Positions 15,760 to 23,342 of a stretch of DNA of 32,790 nucleotides are shown here, one piece after another. The stretch's first letter is position 1, and every line of letters starts with the position of its first letter. A program made the position numbers and the translations under genes. The stretch is from positions 1-32,790 of the forward strand of contig CANPIM010000038.1 of NCBI GenBank assembly GCA_947574135.1, read 5' to 3'. The notes beneath the pieces were generated by a model. The model had not been told where the DNA came from. It ran no database searches and was given only the letters and a program-made list of their open reading frames with translations. The DNA comes from an uncultured Lachnospiraceae bacterium (GTDB lineage Bacteria > Bacillota > Clostridia > Lachnospirales > Lachnospiraceae).

Positions 15760-16512
15760 CTATATATATCGCTTTACCGTCACATAGCTCCGTCCTTTTT
15801 TGGACTGGCCTCCTGTGGACACGTATTGAAACCGGCCCAGGCCGCGGACGGAAATCAGGTCTCCCTCCCGGGGCGTATAGCCGTTGGAGGTGGTCAGGCG
15901 GCCGTTTACAAAAACCTTTCCCCCTGCAATCAGGCCCGTCAGGCTGCTCCGGGAGCTGTGAAAGGCCAGGGAGAGAAGGCTGTCCAGGCGAAGGGAAGCC
16001 AGGGTTCCTGTGATCTCCTCAAACCGGGGCTCGTAGTCTGTGGGAAATTCCTGGGACAGTCGGGCCTGCACCTGGGTGTGGCGAACCGTCCCAAGCTCCT
16101 GGCACAGATAATCCCCCAATCGTTCCTCCACAAAAACAAAGGCTCTCTTATCCTCCACCAGAATATCCCCCAGCCTGCTTCTCTCCATTCCGGTATTTAA
16201 AATAGCTCCCAAATAGTCCCTGTGCGTCAGCTGTTCCGCGAACTTTTCCTGCAGGGGTTTTATCTCCACACAAACAAAGGGAAAATGACAAAAGACAGGA
16301 GCATCAGGAAGGAAGGCTACCATCTGACGCTCCGCTTGCTTATACCCGCCAAAGCTTTCACAGGTAACAAACGAAAGCTTCGGCCTGATTGATTCGAAAA
16401 TACTCCGCTCATTCAGATTCAAAAAATCCGAATACAGCACAATTCCTTTTTCATAAGCGGCATTGGCCAAATCCATCAGCCGCTTCTCCAGCTGCAGCTC
16501 TTCCTTTGTCAT
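15760..16512 (-). CDS. ylmH: S4-domain RNA-binding protein YlmH
   Basis: A 250-residue protein with a C-terminal S4 RNA-binding domain (about residues 176-235: LRLDSLLSLAFHSSRSSLTGLI with GKVFVNGRLTTSNGYTPREGD). The N-terminal part (DLANAAYEKGIVLYSDFLNLNE, then FLPDAPVFCHFPFVCVEI) matches the YlmH family. YlmH binds ribosomes and has been linked to rescue of stalled 50S-peptidyl-tRNA complexes in Bacillus. It follows sepF with a 4-nt ATGA overlap, the standard sepF-ylm order, although ylmG is missing. Confidence 0.9.
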   Translation of the reverse strand: MTKEELQLEKRLMDLANAAYEKGIVLYSDFLNLNERSIFESIRPKLSFVTCESFGGYKQAERQMVAFLPDAPVFCHFPFVCVEIKPLQEKFAEQLTHRDYLGAILNTGMERSRLGDILVEDKRAFVFVEERLGDYLCQELGTVRHTQVQARLSQEFPTDYEPRFEEITGTLASLRLDSLLSLAFHSSRSSLTGLIAGGKVFVNGRLTTSNGYTPREGDLISVRGLGRFQYVSTGGQSKKGRSYVTVKRYI

Positions 16513-17042
16513 AACGGCCCATTATGGCTGGAATACACCGAGGGAACATCCAGAGAACCGCTGATAATCTCCTGCAAATCTCCGGAAATCTCCACACTCT
16601 TGGGTGTCACCAGAAAAATATAATTGGTCACCTTCTGCAGGTTTCCATCAATGGCAAAGCAGGAACCGGAAATAAAATCAATAATCCGCTGCGCGATCTC
16701 CACATCCAGCCCCTCAAAATTCAGCAATACCGTGCGATTGGACAGCAATGTCTCCGTGATCTCCCGGGAATCCTCAAAAACCGTGGGCTTGATCACACAG
16801 ACCTCCATGCCATTGACCCTTCTGGGGGTTCGCATGGGCGTTACCTTGGAGGTTTTGCTCTTTACCGGCTCCTCCTCAAAGTCATCGTCATAGTCGTCGT
16901 CCCTTTTCCGTTTAAAAATGCTCTTTTTCTCCGGCTTTTCATCCTCGTAGTCGTCATAATCATCGCCATAGTCGTCATAATCGTCGTCATAGTCATCATC
17001 GCCCAGCTTCATGACGTCCAGGAACTTGTCTATTACTCCCAT
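16509..17042 (-). CDS. sepF: Cell division protein SepF
   Basis: A membrane anchor and FtsZ-bundling protein of the divisome, 177 residues. The N-terminal amphipathic helix MGVIDKFLDVMKL is the membrane-binding part. An unusually acidic Asp/Tyr linker covers residues about 15-58 (for example GDDDYDDDYDDYGDDYDDY), interrupted by the basic patch FKRKR. The SepF core follows from about residue 80 (EVCVIKPTVFEDSREI, TVLLNFEGLD, AQRIIDFISG, IFLVTPKSVEISG). It lies after yggS and overlaps ylmH. GGAG lies 9 nt before the ATG. Confidence 0.95.
   Translation of the reverse strand: MGVIDKFLDVMKLGDDDYDDDYDDYGDDYDDYEDEKPEKKSIFKRKRDDDYDDDFEEEPVKSKTSKVTPMRTPRRVNGMEVCVIKPTVFEDSREITETLLSNRTVLLNFEGLDVEIAQRIIDFISGSCFAIDGNLQKVTNYIFLVTPKSVEISGDLQEIISGSLDVPSVYSSHNGPL
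16870..17000 (-). repeat. Low-complexity Asp/Tyr-coding tract in sepF
   Basis: GAC/GAT and TAT/TAC codons repeat in short imperfect units (DDY, DDDY) across about 130 nt, broken by a basic patch. At the DNA level it appears as runs of tcgtcatagtcgtcg-like sequence. It probably evolves by slippage, so its length may vary between strains. Confidence 0.7.
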
Positions 17043-17113
17043 GCTATCTATCTCCTATCTAAACATCTATTGGTCCCCTTCCAGGGTCCGCCACGCAAAA
17101 ATTCTTCCTACCC

Positions 17114-17806
17114 TTATCCTGCGTAATTTCTCTCACCAAAAATGCCTGTCCCAACACGGACCATAGTGGCGCCTTCCTCAATGGCCACCTCATAATCGTT
17201 GGTCATGCCCATGGACAGCACATTCATAGCTACATTATCAATGTTTTTTTCTCTTATGTCAACATATAATTTCTTCAATTTACCAAATACAGGACGATTT
17301 TCCTCGGGATCTGCCACAAAGGGGGCGATTGTCATAAGGCCCCGGACGGAAATATGGGGCAACCCGGCTATCTCCCGTATCAATTCTTCTGTCTCCTCCA
17401 CCGTCACCCCAAACTTGGACTCCTCCCCGGCCACATTGACCTCCACCAGGATTGGAACCACCACTCCCTGCTTTTCTCCCTCCTGGCTGATAGCCTGGGC
17501 CAGGCGCAGGGAATCCACCGAATGAATAAGACAGGCCTTATCTACCACATACTTTACCTTATTCCTCTGCAAATGTCCGATTAAGTGCCAGCGGATATCC
17601 TTTGGCAGCACCTCCTGTTTTTCCAAGAGCTCCTGCACCTTATTTTCCCCGAAATCCCGGGTTCCCAGGGGAAGAAGCTCCTCTATCATGGAAACGGGCT
17701 TTGTCTTGCTCACCGCAATCAGCGTCACCTCGTCCCGGGAGCGCCCGGCTCTGGCACATGCCTGGCAAATCCGCTCCTCCACCTGTCTTAAATTCTCTGC
17801 AACCAT
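17114..17806 (-). CDS. YggS-family pyridoxal phosphate homeostasis protein
   Basis: A 230-residue PLP-binding protein of the YggS/YlmE/PROSC family, with the fold of alanine racemase's N-terminal domain but no known enzyme activity. It buffers PLP and affects amino-acid pools. The PLP lysine is K34 in LIAVSKTKP. Other conserved elements are FGENKVQELLEK, WHLIGHLQRNK, HSVDSLRLA, VNVAGEESKFG, LMTIAP and the C-terminal SMGMTNDYEVAIEEGATMVRVG. It lies just upstream of sepF, as in many Gram-positives. GGGAG precedes the ATG. Confidence 0.94.
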   Translation of the reverse strand: MVAENLRQVEERICQACARAGRSRDEVTLIAVSKTKPVSMIEELLPLGTRDFGENKVQELLEKQEVLPKDIRWHLIGHLQRNKVKYVVDKACLIHSVDSLRLAQAISQEGEKQGVVVPILVEVNVAGEESKFGVTVEETEELIREIAGLPHISVRGLMTIAPFVADPEENRPVFGKLKKLYVDIREKNIDNVAMNVLSMGMTNDYEVAIEEGATMVRVGTGIFGERNYAG

Positions 17807-17840
17807 ATTCCATTACTCCCTTCCTCTGAAAGCCTTCCGC

Positions 17841-19301
17841 CTAATAGATCACCTGCGCCTCCTCCACCGCATCCGCATTGAGCACAATGTGATCGTACAC
17901 AGCCAGACCGTAGGAGGTTCCCTCCTTTACAATACAATACTCCTCATTTTCCTGCAAAATCTCCACACGCCGGAAAATGGTATAGCCCTTGTTAATATTA
18001 TAGACCCCCTGAAGCTCCTTCCGCTCACTCACCTGATAGGTTTCCGCGGACTCTTGGGCCACCAGGGTGTTTCCTGTCTCCAGCTTAATCTCTGAGGTGG
18101 CAAAATTTTCCTCCATGGGGTCCACATAGAAGCTTTCCTCATCCTGATAATAAATGGTCATCTCCACAAACACCACACTGCTTTGCCCATTCTCATCATA
18201 GACCTGCTTCATAACCCCGTTGGCCTCCCCGGATTTGGTGAGATAGGCTATGGGGATCACAAAGAAATCCTTGTTTGTCACCGTACTCACAGGAATCTTC
18301 AGCCCCGTTAGTTCCTCCCGGATAATCTCAAAATCCAGAAACCTGTCCCCTGCATACCGCACCATGGCATTGACAAAGGTAAGCACTCCATAGGCCTGTC
18401 CGTCCTTGTACTCCAGGACTACGGAGGGCCATACCCGCTCCTCATCCTTTTCAAACTGTACTTCGATATAGGTCGTCAGCTGGACGGTCTCCCCGTTGTC
18501 CTTCACCCGCACATTCTTTTCTATTTTATCCCTGAGATAGGCCTCCATTCCCTCATCCAAAGGAAATACCACCTGCCAGGTCTCGTCGGTAATCAGTTTA
18601 TATACGGGATCGCCGCTGCTGACCAGCCCCTCTGTCCGCAGGTTTCGTCTCTCATAGCCCTCCTTATCAAACCACTCCTGACACAGCCCCTCCAGATTGG
18701 CCTCCTCAAAGCCGTCCGTATAATACTCCACAATCCCGCTGCCCCCGGCGGAAAACCGGGAAAATGTACTGCCTCCCTCAGACATGGCGCTGTCCAGCTG
18801 CTCCGCCATATTCTGGTTGATCATATCCAGCACAGAGGCATTGATGGTATATTTAAAATCATAAAGGCTGGAAAAGTCCATGTCACTCATACTGGCCGCA
18901 AAGGAGGATGCCTGGCTGTGAAGAAGCTCATAATTCGCCTCGCTGAGATGAAAGCCCTCCGCGCTCTCCCGCAATAGCTCTGCCATCTGTCCGTTTTCAT
19001 CCACAGTGTAAACGGTACTGGAGGGAGACACCTTCTCTCCCTCCCGGGCATAATAGTTTACATAACCGGCCGTCTCTGCAGTAAAAATCCGCTCCTGTCT
19101 GAGAGCGATTCCCGTATAATGGTCGTCGGAGGTCAGGCTCCCCGCCAAAACCTCATAGCCGGAAATATGGCTGGAGGTGAAAAACATATAGACACACACA
19201 ACCAAATAAACCGCCACAAACCCAAAAAATACAACACCAATATTTAAGGGGCGCCGGTACCGGACTATCTTTCTCGGTCGTTTGTTTTGCTGCCTTGCCA
19301 A
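17841..19301 (-). CDS. HlyD-like single-pass membrane protein
   Basis: A 486-residue protein with a basic cytoplasmic N-terminus (QQNKRPRKIVRYRRP), one membrane helix (about 20-41) and a large outer part. RIFTAETAGYVNYYAREGEKVSPSSTVYTV (about 71-100) and GLVSSGDPVYKLITDETWQVVFPL resemble the two halves of a lipoyl/barrel-sandwich domain, as in HlyD-type periplasmic adaptors. No ABC or outer-membrane partner is adjacent. Instead it opens the yggS-sepF-ylmH run, so a role at the division site or envelope is possible (inference). It starts at TTG, supported by AAGGAGG 9 nt upstream. A strong inverted repeat fills the space before it. Confidence 0.8.
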   Translation of the reverse strand: MARQQNKRPRKIVRYRRPLNIGVVFFGFVAVYLVVCVYMFFTSSHISGYEVLAGSLTSDDHYTGIALRQERIFTAETAGYVNYYAREGEKVSPSSTVYTVDENGQMAELLRESAEGFHLSEANYELLHSQASSFAASMSDMDFSSLYDFKYTINASVLDMINQNMAEQLDSAMSEGGSTFSRFSAGGSGIVEYYTDGFEEANLEGLCQEWFDKEGYERRNLRTEGLVSSGDPVYKLITDETWQVVFPLDEGMEAYLRDKIEKNVRVKDNGETVQLTTYIEVQFEKDEERVWPSVVLEYKDGQAYGVLTFVNAMVRYAGDRFLDFEIIREELTGLKIPVSTVTNKDFFVIPIAYLTKSGEANGVMKQVYDENGQSSVVFVEMTIYYQDEESFYVDPMEENFATSEIKLETGNTLVAQESAETYQVSERKELQGVYNINKGYTIFRRVEILQENEEYCIVKEGTSYGLAVYDHIVLNADAVEEAQVIY

Positions 19302-19319
19302 GGATGCTCCTCCTTATCC

Positions 19320-19407
19320 GCCCTCCGGGCTCCATGCATGAAAAGGCCACAGGTCTTCTTTCGTGCAAGCACGGCGAATCCCTCTGGCCTTTTCATGCGC
19401 AGAGCCC
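19320..19407 (-). repeat. Long imperfect inverted repeat in the leader of the HlyD-like gene
   Basis: An 18-bp stem with one mismatch (19336-19353 against 19381-19398) is extended by an outer GGGCTC/GAGCCC pair (19327-19332 and 19402-19407). The inner loop holds a further CGTG-CAAG-CACG hairpin (19362-19373). A small GCCC-TCC-GGGC hairpin borders it at 19323-19330. It has no U-run on either strand, so it is not a normal terminator. It lies between the P-loop gene's stop and the HlyD-like gene's ribosome site. It may be a dispersed palindromic repeat or a structured mRNA leader. Confidence 0.75.
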
Positions 19408-19427
19408 CTGGCCCACGCGCCTATGTA

Positions 19428-19847
19428 CTAGCAGGACACAAGCACCATAGATTTTGCAAACTCCGGAAGATCCTCCTCCTCCACAGATACGCTGATCACC
19501 AGAGTCACCTTAAACTGCTCGCTGATCTTTTCCAGCTCCTTCAAGGGCCCCTCCAGATCCTTTCCCTCCAAATGGGCAATCTTCAGGAAGCTGTCCAGAT
19601 ACATCTGCTCCAGATCATAATCCTGGGAGATCACGCCACAGAGAAAGCCGATGAACTCTGCGCAGTTCTGTAACGGATACTCTGTCACATTGATCAGGCG
19701 GACCTTATTGTCCAGCTCATGCATATGCTTATTATTTTTATCCAAAAAAACAATATTTCCGGACGCTGTCTTAATCTGACTGTTCACCCGATCCAAAAGG
19801 TGCTTGGTTTTTCCCTCTCCCTTATTTCCCACAATTAACTGAATCAT
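19428..19847 (-). CDS. Small P-loop ATPase-like protein, function unknown
   Basis: A 139-residue protein beginning MIQLIVGNKGEGKTK, a Walker A motif (GNKGEGKT, residues 7-14). VTLVISVSVEEEDLP near the end could serve as Walker B, though it is not the classic hhhhDE. The protein is too short for a full AAA or ABC domain. Such proteins in Lachnospiraceae are often labelled as PilT-like, but no pilus genes are here and the label should not be trusted. It has a strong promoter of its own and a structured leader. GGAGG lies 9 nt before the ATG. Confidence 0.75.
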   Translation of the reverse strand: MIQLIVGNKGEGKTKHLLDRVNSQIKTASGNIVFLDKNNKHMHELDNKVRLINVTEYPLQNCAEFIGFLCGVISQDYDLEQMYLDSFLKIAHLEGKDLEGPLKELEKISEQFKVTLVISVSVEEEDLPEFAKSMVLVSC

Positions 19848-19868
19848 TGCCTTGTCCTCCTTGGGTTC

Positions 19869-19911
19869 CCCATATGATTGGCTGTCCGCCTTTGGAACAG
19901 CTCCTTATGGG
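19869..19911 (-). promoter_or_regulatory. Nested hairpin in the 5' leader of the P-loop gene
   Basis: In the roughly 60-nt leader, CCCATA pairs with TATGGG (outer) and GCTGT with ACAGC (inner), giving a two-part stem. It starts almost at the predicted transcription start and ends just before the GGAGG ribosome site. It may stabilise the mRNA or modulate translation. No known riboswitch class is recognised. Confidence 0.45.
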
Positions 19912-19915
19912 ATTT

Positions 19916-19944
19916 ATTATAGTATATTTTCACAAAAAATACAA
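19916..19944 (-). promoter_or_regulatory. Strong sigma-A promoter of the P-loop/division operon
   Basis: TTGTAT (19939-19944) and a consensus TATAAT (19916-19921) are separated by exactly 17 bp on the minus strand. It lies between mgsA's stop codon and the P-loop gene. It may also drive the HlyD-like gene, yggS, sepF and ylmH, since no terminator is evident after the P-loop gene. Confidence 0.85.
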
Positions 19945-19966
19945 CCTGTAATTGCCCTTTTCGGGT

Positions 19967-20362
19967 CTATTTATACATTTCTCTCCACTCCAAATCTCCC
20001 CGATCCAGAGCCTTGATCAAGAGCTCCGCCGTGGCTAAATTGGTTGCCATGGGAATGTTGTGCATGTCGCACAGGCGGACAATATCATTCACATCCGGCT
20101 CGTGAGACTTGGGCCGGATGGGATCCCGCAAAAAGATCATCAAATCCAGCTGATTATGTTCAATCTGCGCTGCCAGCTGCTGTTCTCCCCCCAGATGGCC
20201 GGCCAGATACTTATGCACATTTAAATTGGCGACTTCTTCCACCAGACGTCCGGTAGTGCCGGTGCCAAACAGTTCATGCTTGCATAAAATTCCCCGATAC
20301 GCAATGCAGAAATTCTGCATCAGTTTTTTCTTCGCGTCATGCGCCATTAAGCCTACGTTCAT
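19967..20362 (-). CDS. mgsA: Methylglyoxal synthase
   Basis: Converts dihydroxyacetone phosphate to methylglyoxal and phosphate, a bypass of lower glycolysis that relieves phosphate stress. The protein has 131 residues, a single MGS-like domain. Motifs: LMAHDAKKK, LFGTGTTGRL (phosphate binding), SGQ-like AGHLGGEQQLAAQI, and LDLMIFLRDP with the catalytic Asp. I chose the ATG at 20362 because GGGGG lies 8 nt upstream; earlier in-frame ATGs have no site and run into the rodA stop. It is the last gene of the mre-min-rodA run. Confidence 0.95.
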   Translation of the reverse strand: MNVGLMAHDAKKKLMQNFCIAYRGILCKHELFGTGTTGRLVEEVANLNVHKYLAGHLGGEQQLAAQIEHNQLDLMIFLRDPIRPKSHEPDVNDIVRLCDMHNIPMATNLATAELLIKALDRGDLEWREMYK

Positions 20363-20378
20363 AGTTCTTACCCCCATA

Positions 20379-21509
20379 TTAATATTTTTTGGGCTGAAGG
20401 CCCACATTCAATACAAACCCGATGCATAAAAACAGAGTCACCAAAGATGTCAAACCATAGCTGACAAAGGGTAGGGTTATTCCCGTATTCGGCATCAGTC
20501 CCGTGGCCACACAAATATTTACAAAGCCCTGAAAGCCTATATAACCGGCCACCCCGCAGCAGATCAAGGTTCCCGAAAATTCTCTCGATCTTCTGCCTAT
20601 CCATATACATTCTATCACAATAAACGCCAATAGTAAAATAATTGTTGCACATCCCATAAATCCCAGCTCCTCGCCGGCGATAGCGAAGATAAAATCCGTC
20701 TGGGGCTCCGCCACAAAGCCTCCGTTTTTTACAGAGGACACCAGATTATTGTTGAGACCCTTTCCGGTGAGCTGGCCGGACCCGATGGCCATAATGGAAT
20801 TCTGCTGCTGATAAATATCGTCCGCATACTCCGGATTCATAGGCTGCAGCCATGCCATAATCCGTCGCAGCTGATAGGGATCCAGCAGCGTCTGATCCGG
20901 CTGAAAAATAAGGCCCAAAAACACAATGGCCGCCGGCACCACCACCGCAATGGCTGCCCCGATAATCTTATAGCTCAGTCCGGCCACATATAGCACAATC
21001 AGACAGATCACCGTTATGGAAATAGTTGTGGACAAATCCGGCTGTTCCTTGATCACATACAGAGGGATCCCGGCCAGAATGGCCGTCATAGCCAGAACCT
21101 TCCAGGTATTGAGCTGCTCCCTGTACCGCTCAAAGAATTTGGCAAAAAACAAAACCAGCAGAAGCTTTGTCAGATCCGAGGGCTGAAAGCGAAAGCCGTG
21201 AAATTCCATCCAGCGGGTGGCGCCCTTTACGTTCTTTCCCAGAATGCTGTAGTTGATAATCGGTATTTTTACCAGCAACAGCAAAACCAGATTGAACAGG
21301 TAAATCACCCAGTAAAATTTCAAAATCCAGGTGTAATCCAGGAAAGCCACCACCAGCATGGCCACCGTGCCCAGAGCCATTCCCATTAGCTGCCGGCTCT
21401 GGTATGCCTTCTCCGCGCTGCCCACCAACAGCACCCCCAGGGCTGTGATGGCATACACATAAAACACCAGCCGAAATCTGAAGTTTCGAAGCTCATACTG
21501 TTTAAACAT
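20379..21509 (-). CDS. rodA: Rod shape-determining protein RodA (SEDS family)
   Basis: A SEDS-family peptidoglycan glycosyltransferase of 376 residues with about ten membrane helices. Conserved stretches include GATRWMEFHGFRFQPSDLTKLLLVLFFAKF, VIKEQPDLSTT, IAIGSGQLTGKG and PNTGITLPFVSYGLTSLV. It works with PBP2, encoded four genes upstream (23343-26231), in cell elongation. I chose the ATG at 21509, with AAGGA 10 nt upstream; the longer reading to 21572 would overlap minE and adds non-conserved residues. MreBCD are encoded in the same run. FtsW is a close relative, but the mre context favours RodA. Confidence 0.9.
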   Translation of the reverse strand: MFKQYELRNFRFRLVFYVYAITALGVLLVGSAEKAYQSRQLMGMALGTVAMLVVAFLDYTWILKFYWVIYLFNLVLLLLVKIPIINYSILGKNVKGATRWMEFHGFRFQPSDLTKLLLVLFFAKFFERYREQLNTWKVLAMTAILAGIPLYVIKEQPDLSTTISITVICLIVLYVAGLSYKIIGAAIAVVVPAAIVFLGLIFQPDQTLLDPYQLRRIMAWLQPMNPEYADDIYQQQNSIMAIGSGQLTGKGLNNNLVSSVKNGGFVAEPQTDFIFAIAGEELGFMGCATIILLLAFIVIECIWIGRRSREFSGTLICCGVAGYIGFQGFVNICVATGLMPNTGITLPFVSYGLTSLVTLFLCIGFVLNVGLQPKKY

Positions 21510-21523
21510 AAGATAACATTCCT

Positions 21524-21802
21524 TTAATTGCGGACATTCTTCTTCATATCCCGGATGGGAATATTGGCACAAAGCGCCGGTACCCGGCCCATGCCGTCCT
21601 CCGCATCCGTCTGGGTAATCTGAATGTCCAGTCCGTCACTGTCAATTTCCATATACTTGGAAATCACCTTGATGATGTCGTTTTTAATCAGTTCCATAAC
21701 CTCCGTGGAACAGGTAGTCCTGTCTGAAATCAGCAACAGTTTCAACCGATCCTTGGCCACTTCACTGGAGCTCTTCTTCTTAAAAAAATCCATCAACGCC
21801 AT
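21524..21802 (-). CDS. minE: Cell division topological specificity factor MinE
   Basis: A 92-residue protein. The N-terminal MDFFKKKSSSEVAKDRLKLLLISDR is the MinD-binding and membrane-targeting segment typical of MinE. The C-terminal half (LIKNDIIKVISKYMEIDSDGLDIQI) is the dimerisation domain. It stimulates MinD's ATPase and drives MinCD oscillation, so the division inhibitor is kept away from midcell. It follows minD by 18 nt with GGGAGGA upstream of the start. Confidence 0.95.
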   Translation of the reverse strand: MALMDFFKKKSSSEVAKDRLKLLLISDRTTCSTEVMELIKNDIIKVISKYMEIDSDGLDIQITQTDAEDGMGRVPALCANIPIRDMKKNVRN

Positions 21803-21820
21803 ATTTGCTTCCTCCCCCGA

Positions 21821-22606
21821 TTATTTGAACAATTTGCCCAGTTTCGAGAGAAAGCCTTCCTTTATGTTCAGATCCAGGAAAGGAACCTCTTCGCCCAATA
21901 CTCTTTTGCAGATGTTCATATAGGCAATCCCCGCCATGGAGGAATCACCGACCAACGGTTCTCCCTGGTTGGTGGAGATAACAATGTTCTCATCGTCCGG
22001 CACGGCTCCGATCAGATGAATCGCCAAAATATCCACCACATCCTCAATAGACATCATATCGCCCCGTTTCACCATGTCCATGCGCAGACGGTTTACTATG
22101 AGATCGATCTTCCGAATGTCGTTGGCCTCCAGAAGGCCGATGATCCGATCTGCATCCCGGATGGCAGAAACCTCCGGCGTGGTCACAATCAAAGCCCTGT
22201 CTGCCGCTGCAATGGCGTTTTTAAAGCCCTGCTCAATGCCTGCCGGGCAATCCAGCAATATGTAATCAAACTCCTCCCGCAGCTCCTCGATAAGCTTGAT
22301 CATCTGCTCCGGGCTTACGGCGGTCTTATCTCTTGTCTGGGCAGAGGGAAGCAAATACAGGTTGGAATAACGCTTATCCTTGATCAGCGCCTGCTTAATC
22401 CGGCAGTTTCCCTCCACCACATCCACCAGATTGTAGACAATCCGGTTTTCCAGTCCCATGACCACATCCAGATTGCGAAGTCCGATATCCGTATCAATGA
22501 GGACTACCTTTTTGTCAAGCTTGGCAAGTCCTGTCCCCACATTGGCCGTGGTTGTGGTTTTCCCCACGCCCCCTTTTCCTGATGTAATCACAATTACTTC
22601 ACTCAT
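21821..22606 (-). CDS. minD: Septum site-determining protein MinD
   Basis: A membrane-associated ParA-type ATPase of 261 residues. The deviant Walker A is GKGGVGKTT (residues 10-18). LIDTDIGLRNLDVVMGLENR, DYILLDCPAGIEQGF and TTPEVSAIRDADRIIGLLE are family signatures. The last residues, GFLSKLGKLFK, form the amphipathic membrane-targeting helix. It recruits MinC to the membrane and is displaced by MinE, encoded next. Confidence 0.97.
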   Translation of the reverse strand: MSEVIVITSGKGGVGKTTTTANVGTGLAKLDKKVVLIDTDIGLRNLDVVMGLENRIVYNLVDVVEGNCRIKQALIKDKRYSNLYLLPSAQTRDKTAVSPEQMIKLIEELREEFDYILLDCPAGIEQGFKNAIAAADRALIVTTPEVSAIRDADRIIGLLEANDIRKIDLIVNRLRMDMVKRGDMMSIEDVVDILAIHLIGAVPDDENIVISTNQGEPLVGDSSMAGIAYMNICKRVLGEEVPFLDLNIKEGFLSKLGKLFK

Positions 22607-22647
22607 ACATTGTCTCCTCCAAACCTCTAGTTTCTATCCCTTTCCTG

Positions 22648-23325
22648 TTAAATCCGTATATCACCCAACACTTCCTTTGTAATAGGCTCTATATAAATAT
22701 TGCCATCCTCCACATAGGCTATCTTTGGTGTCTCCTCCTGCTTCTTTCTCTCCCGGGCCGTGGGCTGCTTGTCCGATTTCCGGGCAATCACATCGGCAAT
22801 GCGAATCTGCATGGGATCCATGATAAGAGCCGCCACAAAGGCGTCCTCATTACCGGCTGCGCCCACATAGATGGTTCCCTTCAGGGTACCAAGAACCACC
22901 ACATTTCCCTTGGATATCACCTTGGCTCCCGCGTTTACGTCTCCCAGGATAATAATGCTGGTCTCGGATTCCAGCACCTGACCGGAGCGCAGGGTCCCCT
23001 TGTAAAACTTGCCATCCTGTCCTCCCACAGAGGCGTGCTCCTCCACAGCCCGGCGCATAGCCTCCTCGGTGAGATCATTCTCATTGAGAATGCACATAAT
23101 CTCTATCTCACAATTCTGCGTGATGGCCTCCACCAGGGCCCACTCCTCGTCTGTGGACAGGGCACGCCCCTGAAAAGTAACTGCCATCTGGGCATTCTTA
23201 AAAAACTTGGCTGAGGTTCGAAACTTCTCCGCCACCTCCCTCTCCAAATCTGCAAAGGGAAGCTCCCCGTCCAAAATGACAATCAAACCATATTTATTGC
23301 TTTTAATCACAACAGACTGTTTCAT
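22648..23325 (-). CDS. minC: Septum site-determining protein MinC
   Basis: FtsZ-assembly inhibitor of 225 residues. The C-terminal beta-helix domain is clear, TLRSGQVLESETSIIILGDVNAGAKVISKGNVVVLGTLKGTIYVGAAGNEDAFVAAL in segments, with the final MQIRIADVIAR. The N-terminal domain (MKQSVVIKSNKYGLIVILDG) is divergent, as usual. It lies 17 nt after the PBP gene and 41 nt before minD. GAGGA is upstream of the start. Confidence 0.94.
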   Translation of the reverse strand: MKQSVVIKSNKYGLIVILDGELPFADLEREVAEKFRTSAKFFKNAQMAVTFQGRALSTDEEWALVEAITQNCEIEIMCILNENDLTEEAMRRAVEEHASVGGQDGKFYKGTLRSGQVLESETSIIILGDVNAGAKVISKGNVVVLGTLKGTIYVGAAGNEDAFVAALIMDPMQIRIADVIARKSDKQPTARERKKQEETPKIAYVEDGNIYIEPITKEVLGDIRI

Positions 23326-23342
23326 GGTTTCCTCTTTTCTGC

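Noticed and set aside
19153..19368. Open reading frame of 71 codons across the inverted repeat (minus strand)
   Set aside because: It runs through the palindrome and then overlaps the HlyD-like gene in another frame; composition looks like a shadow.
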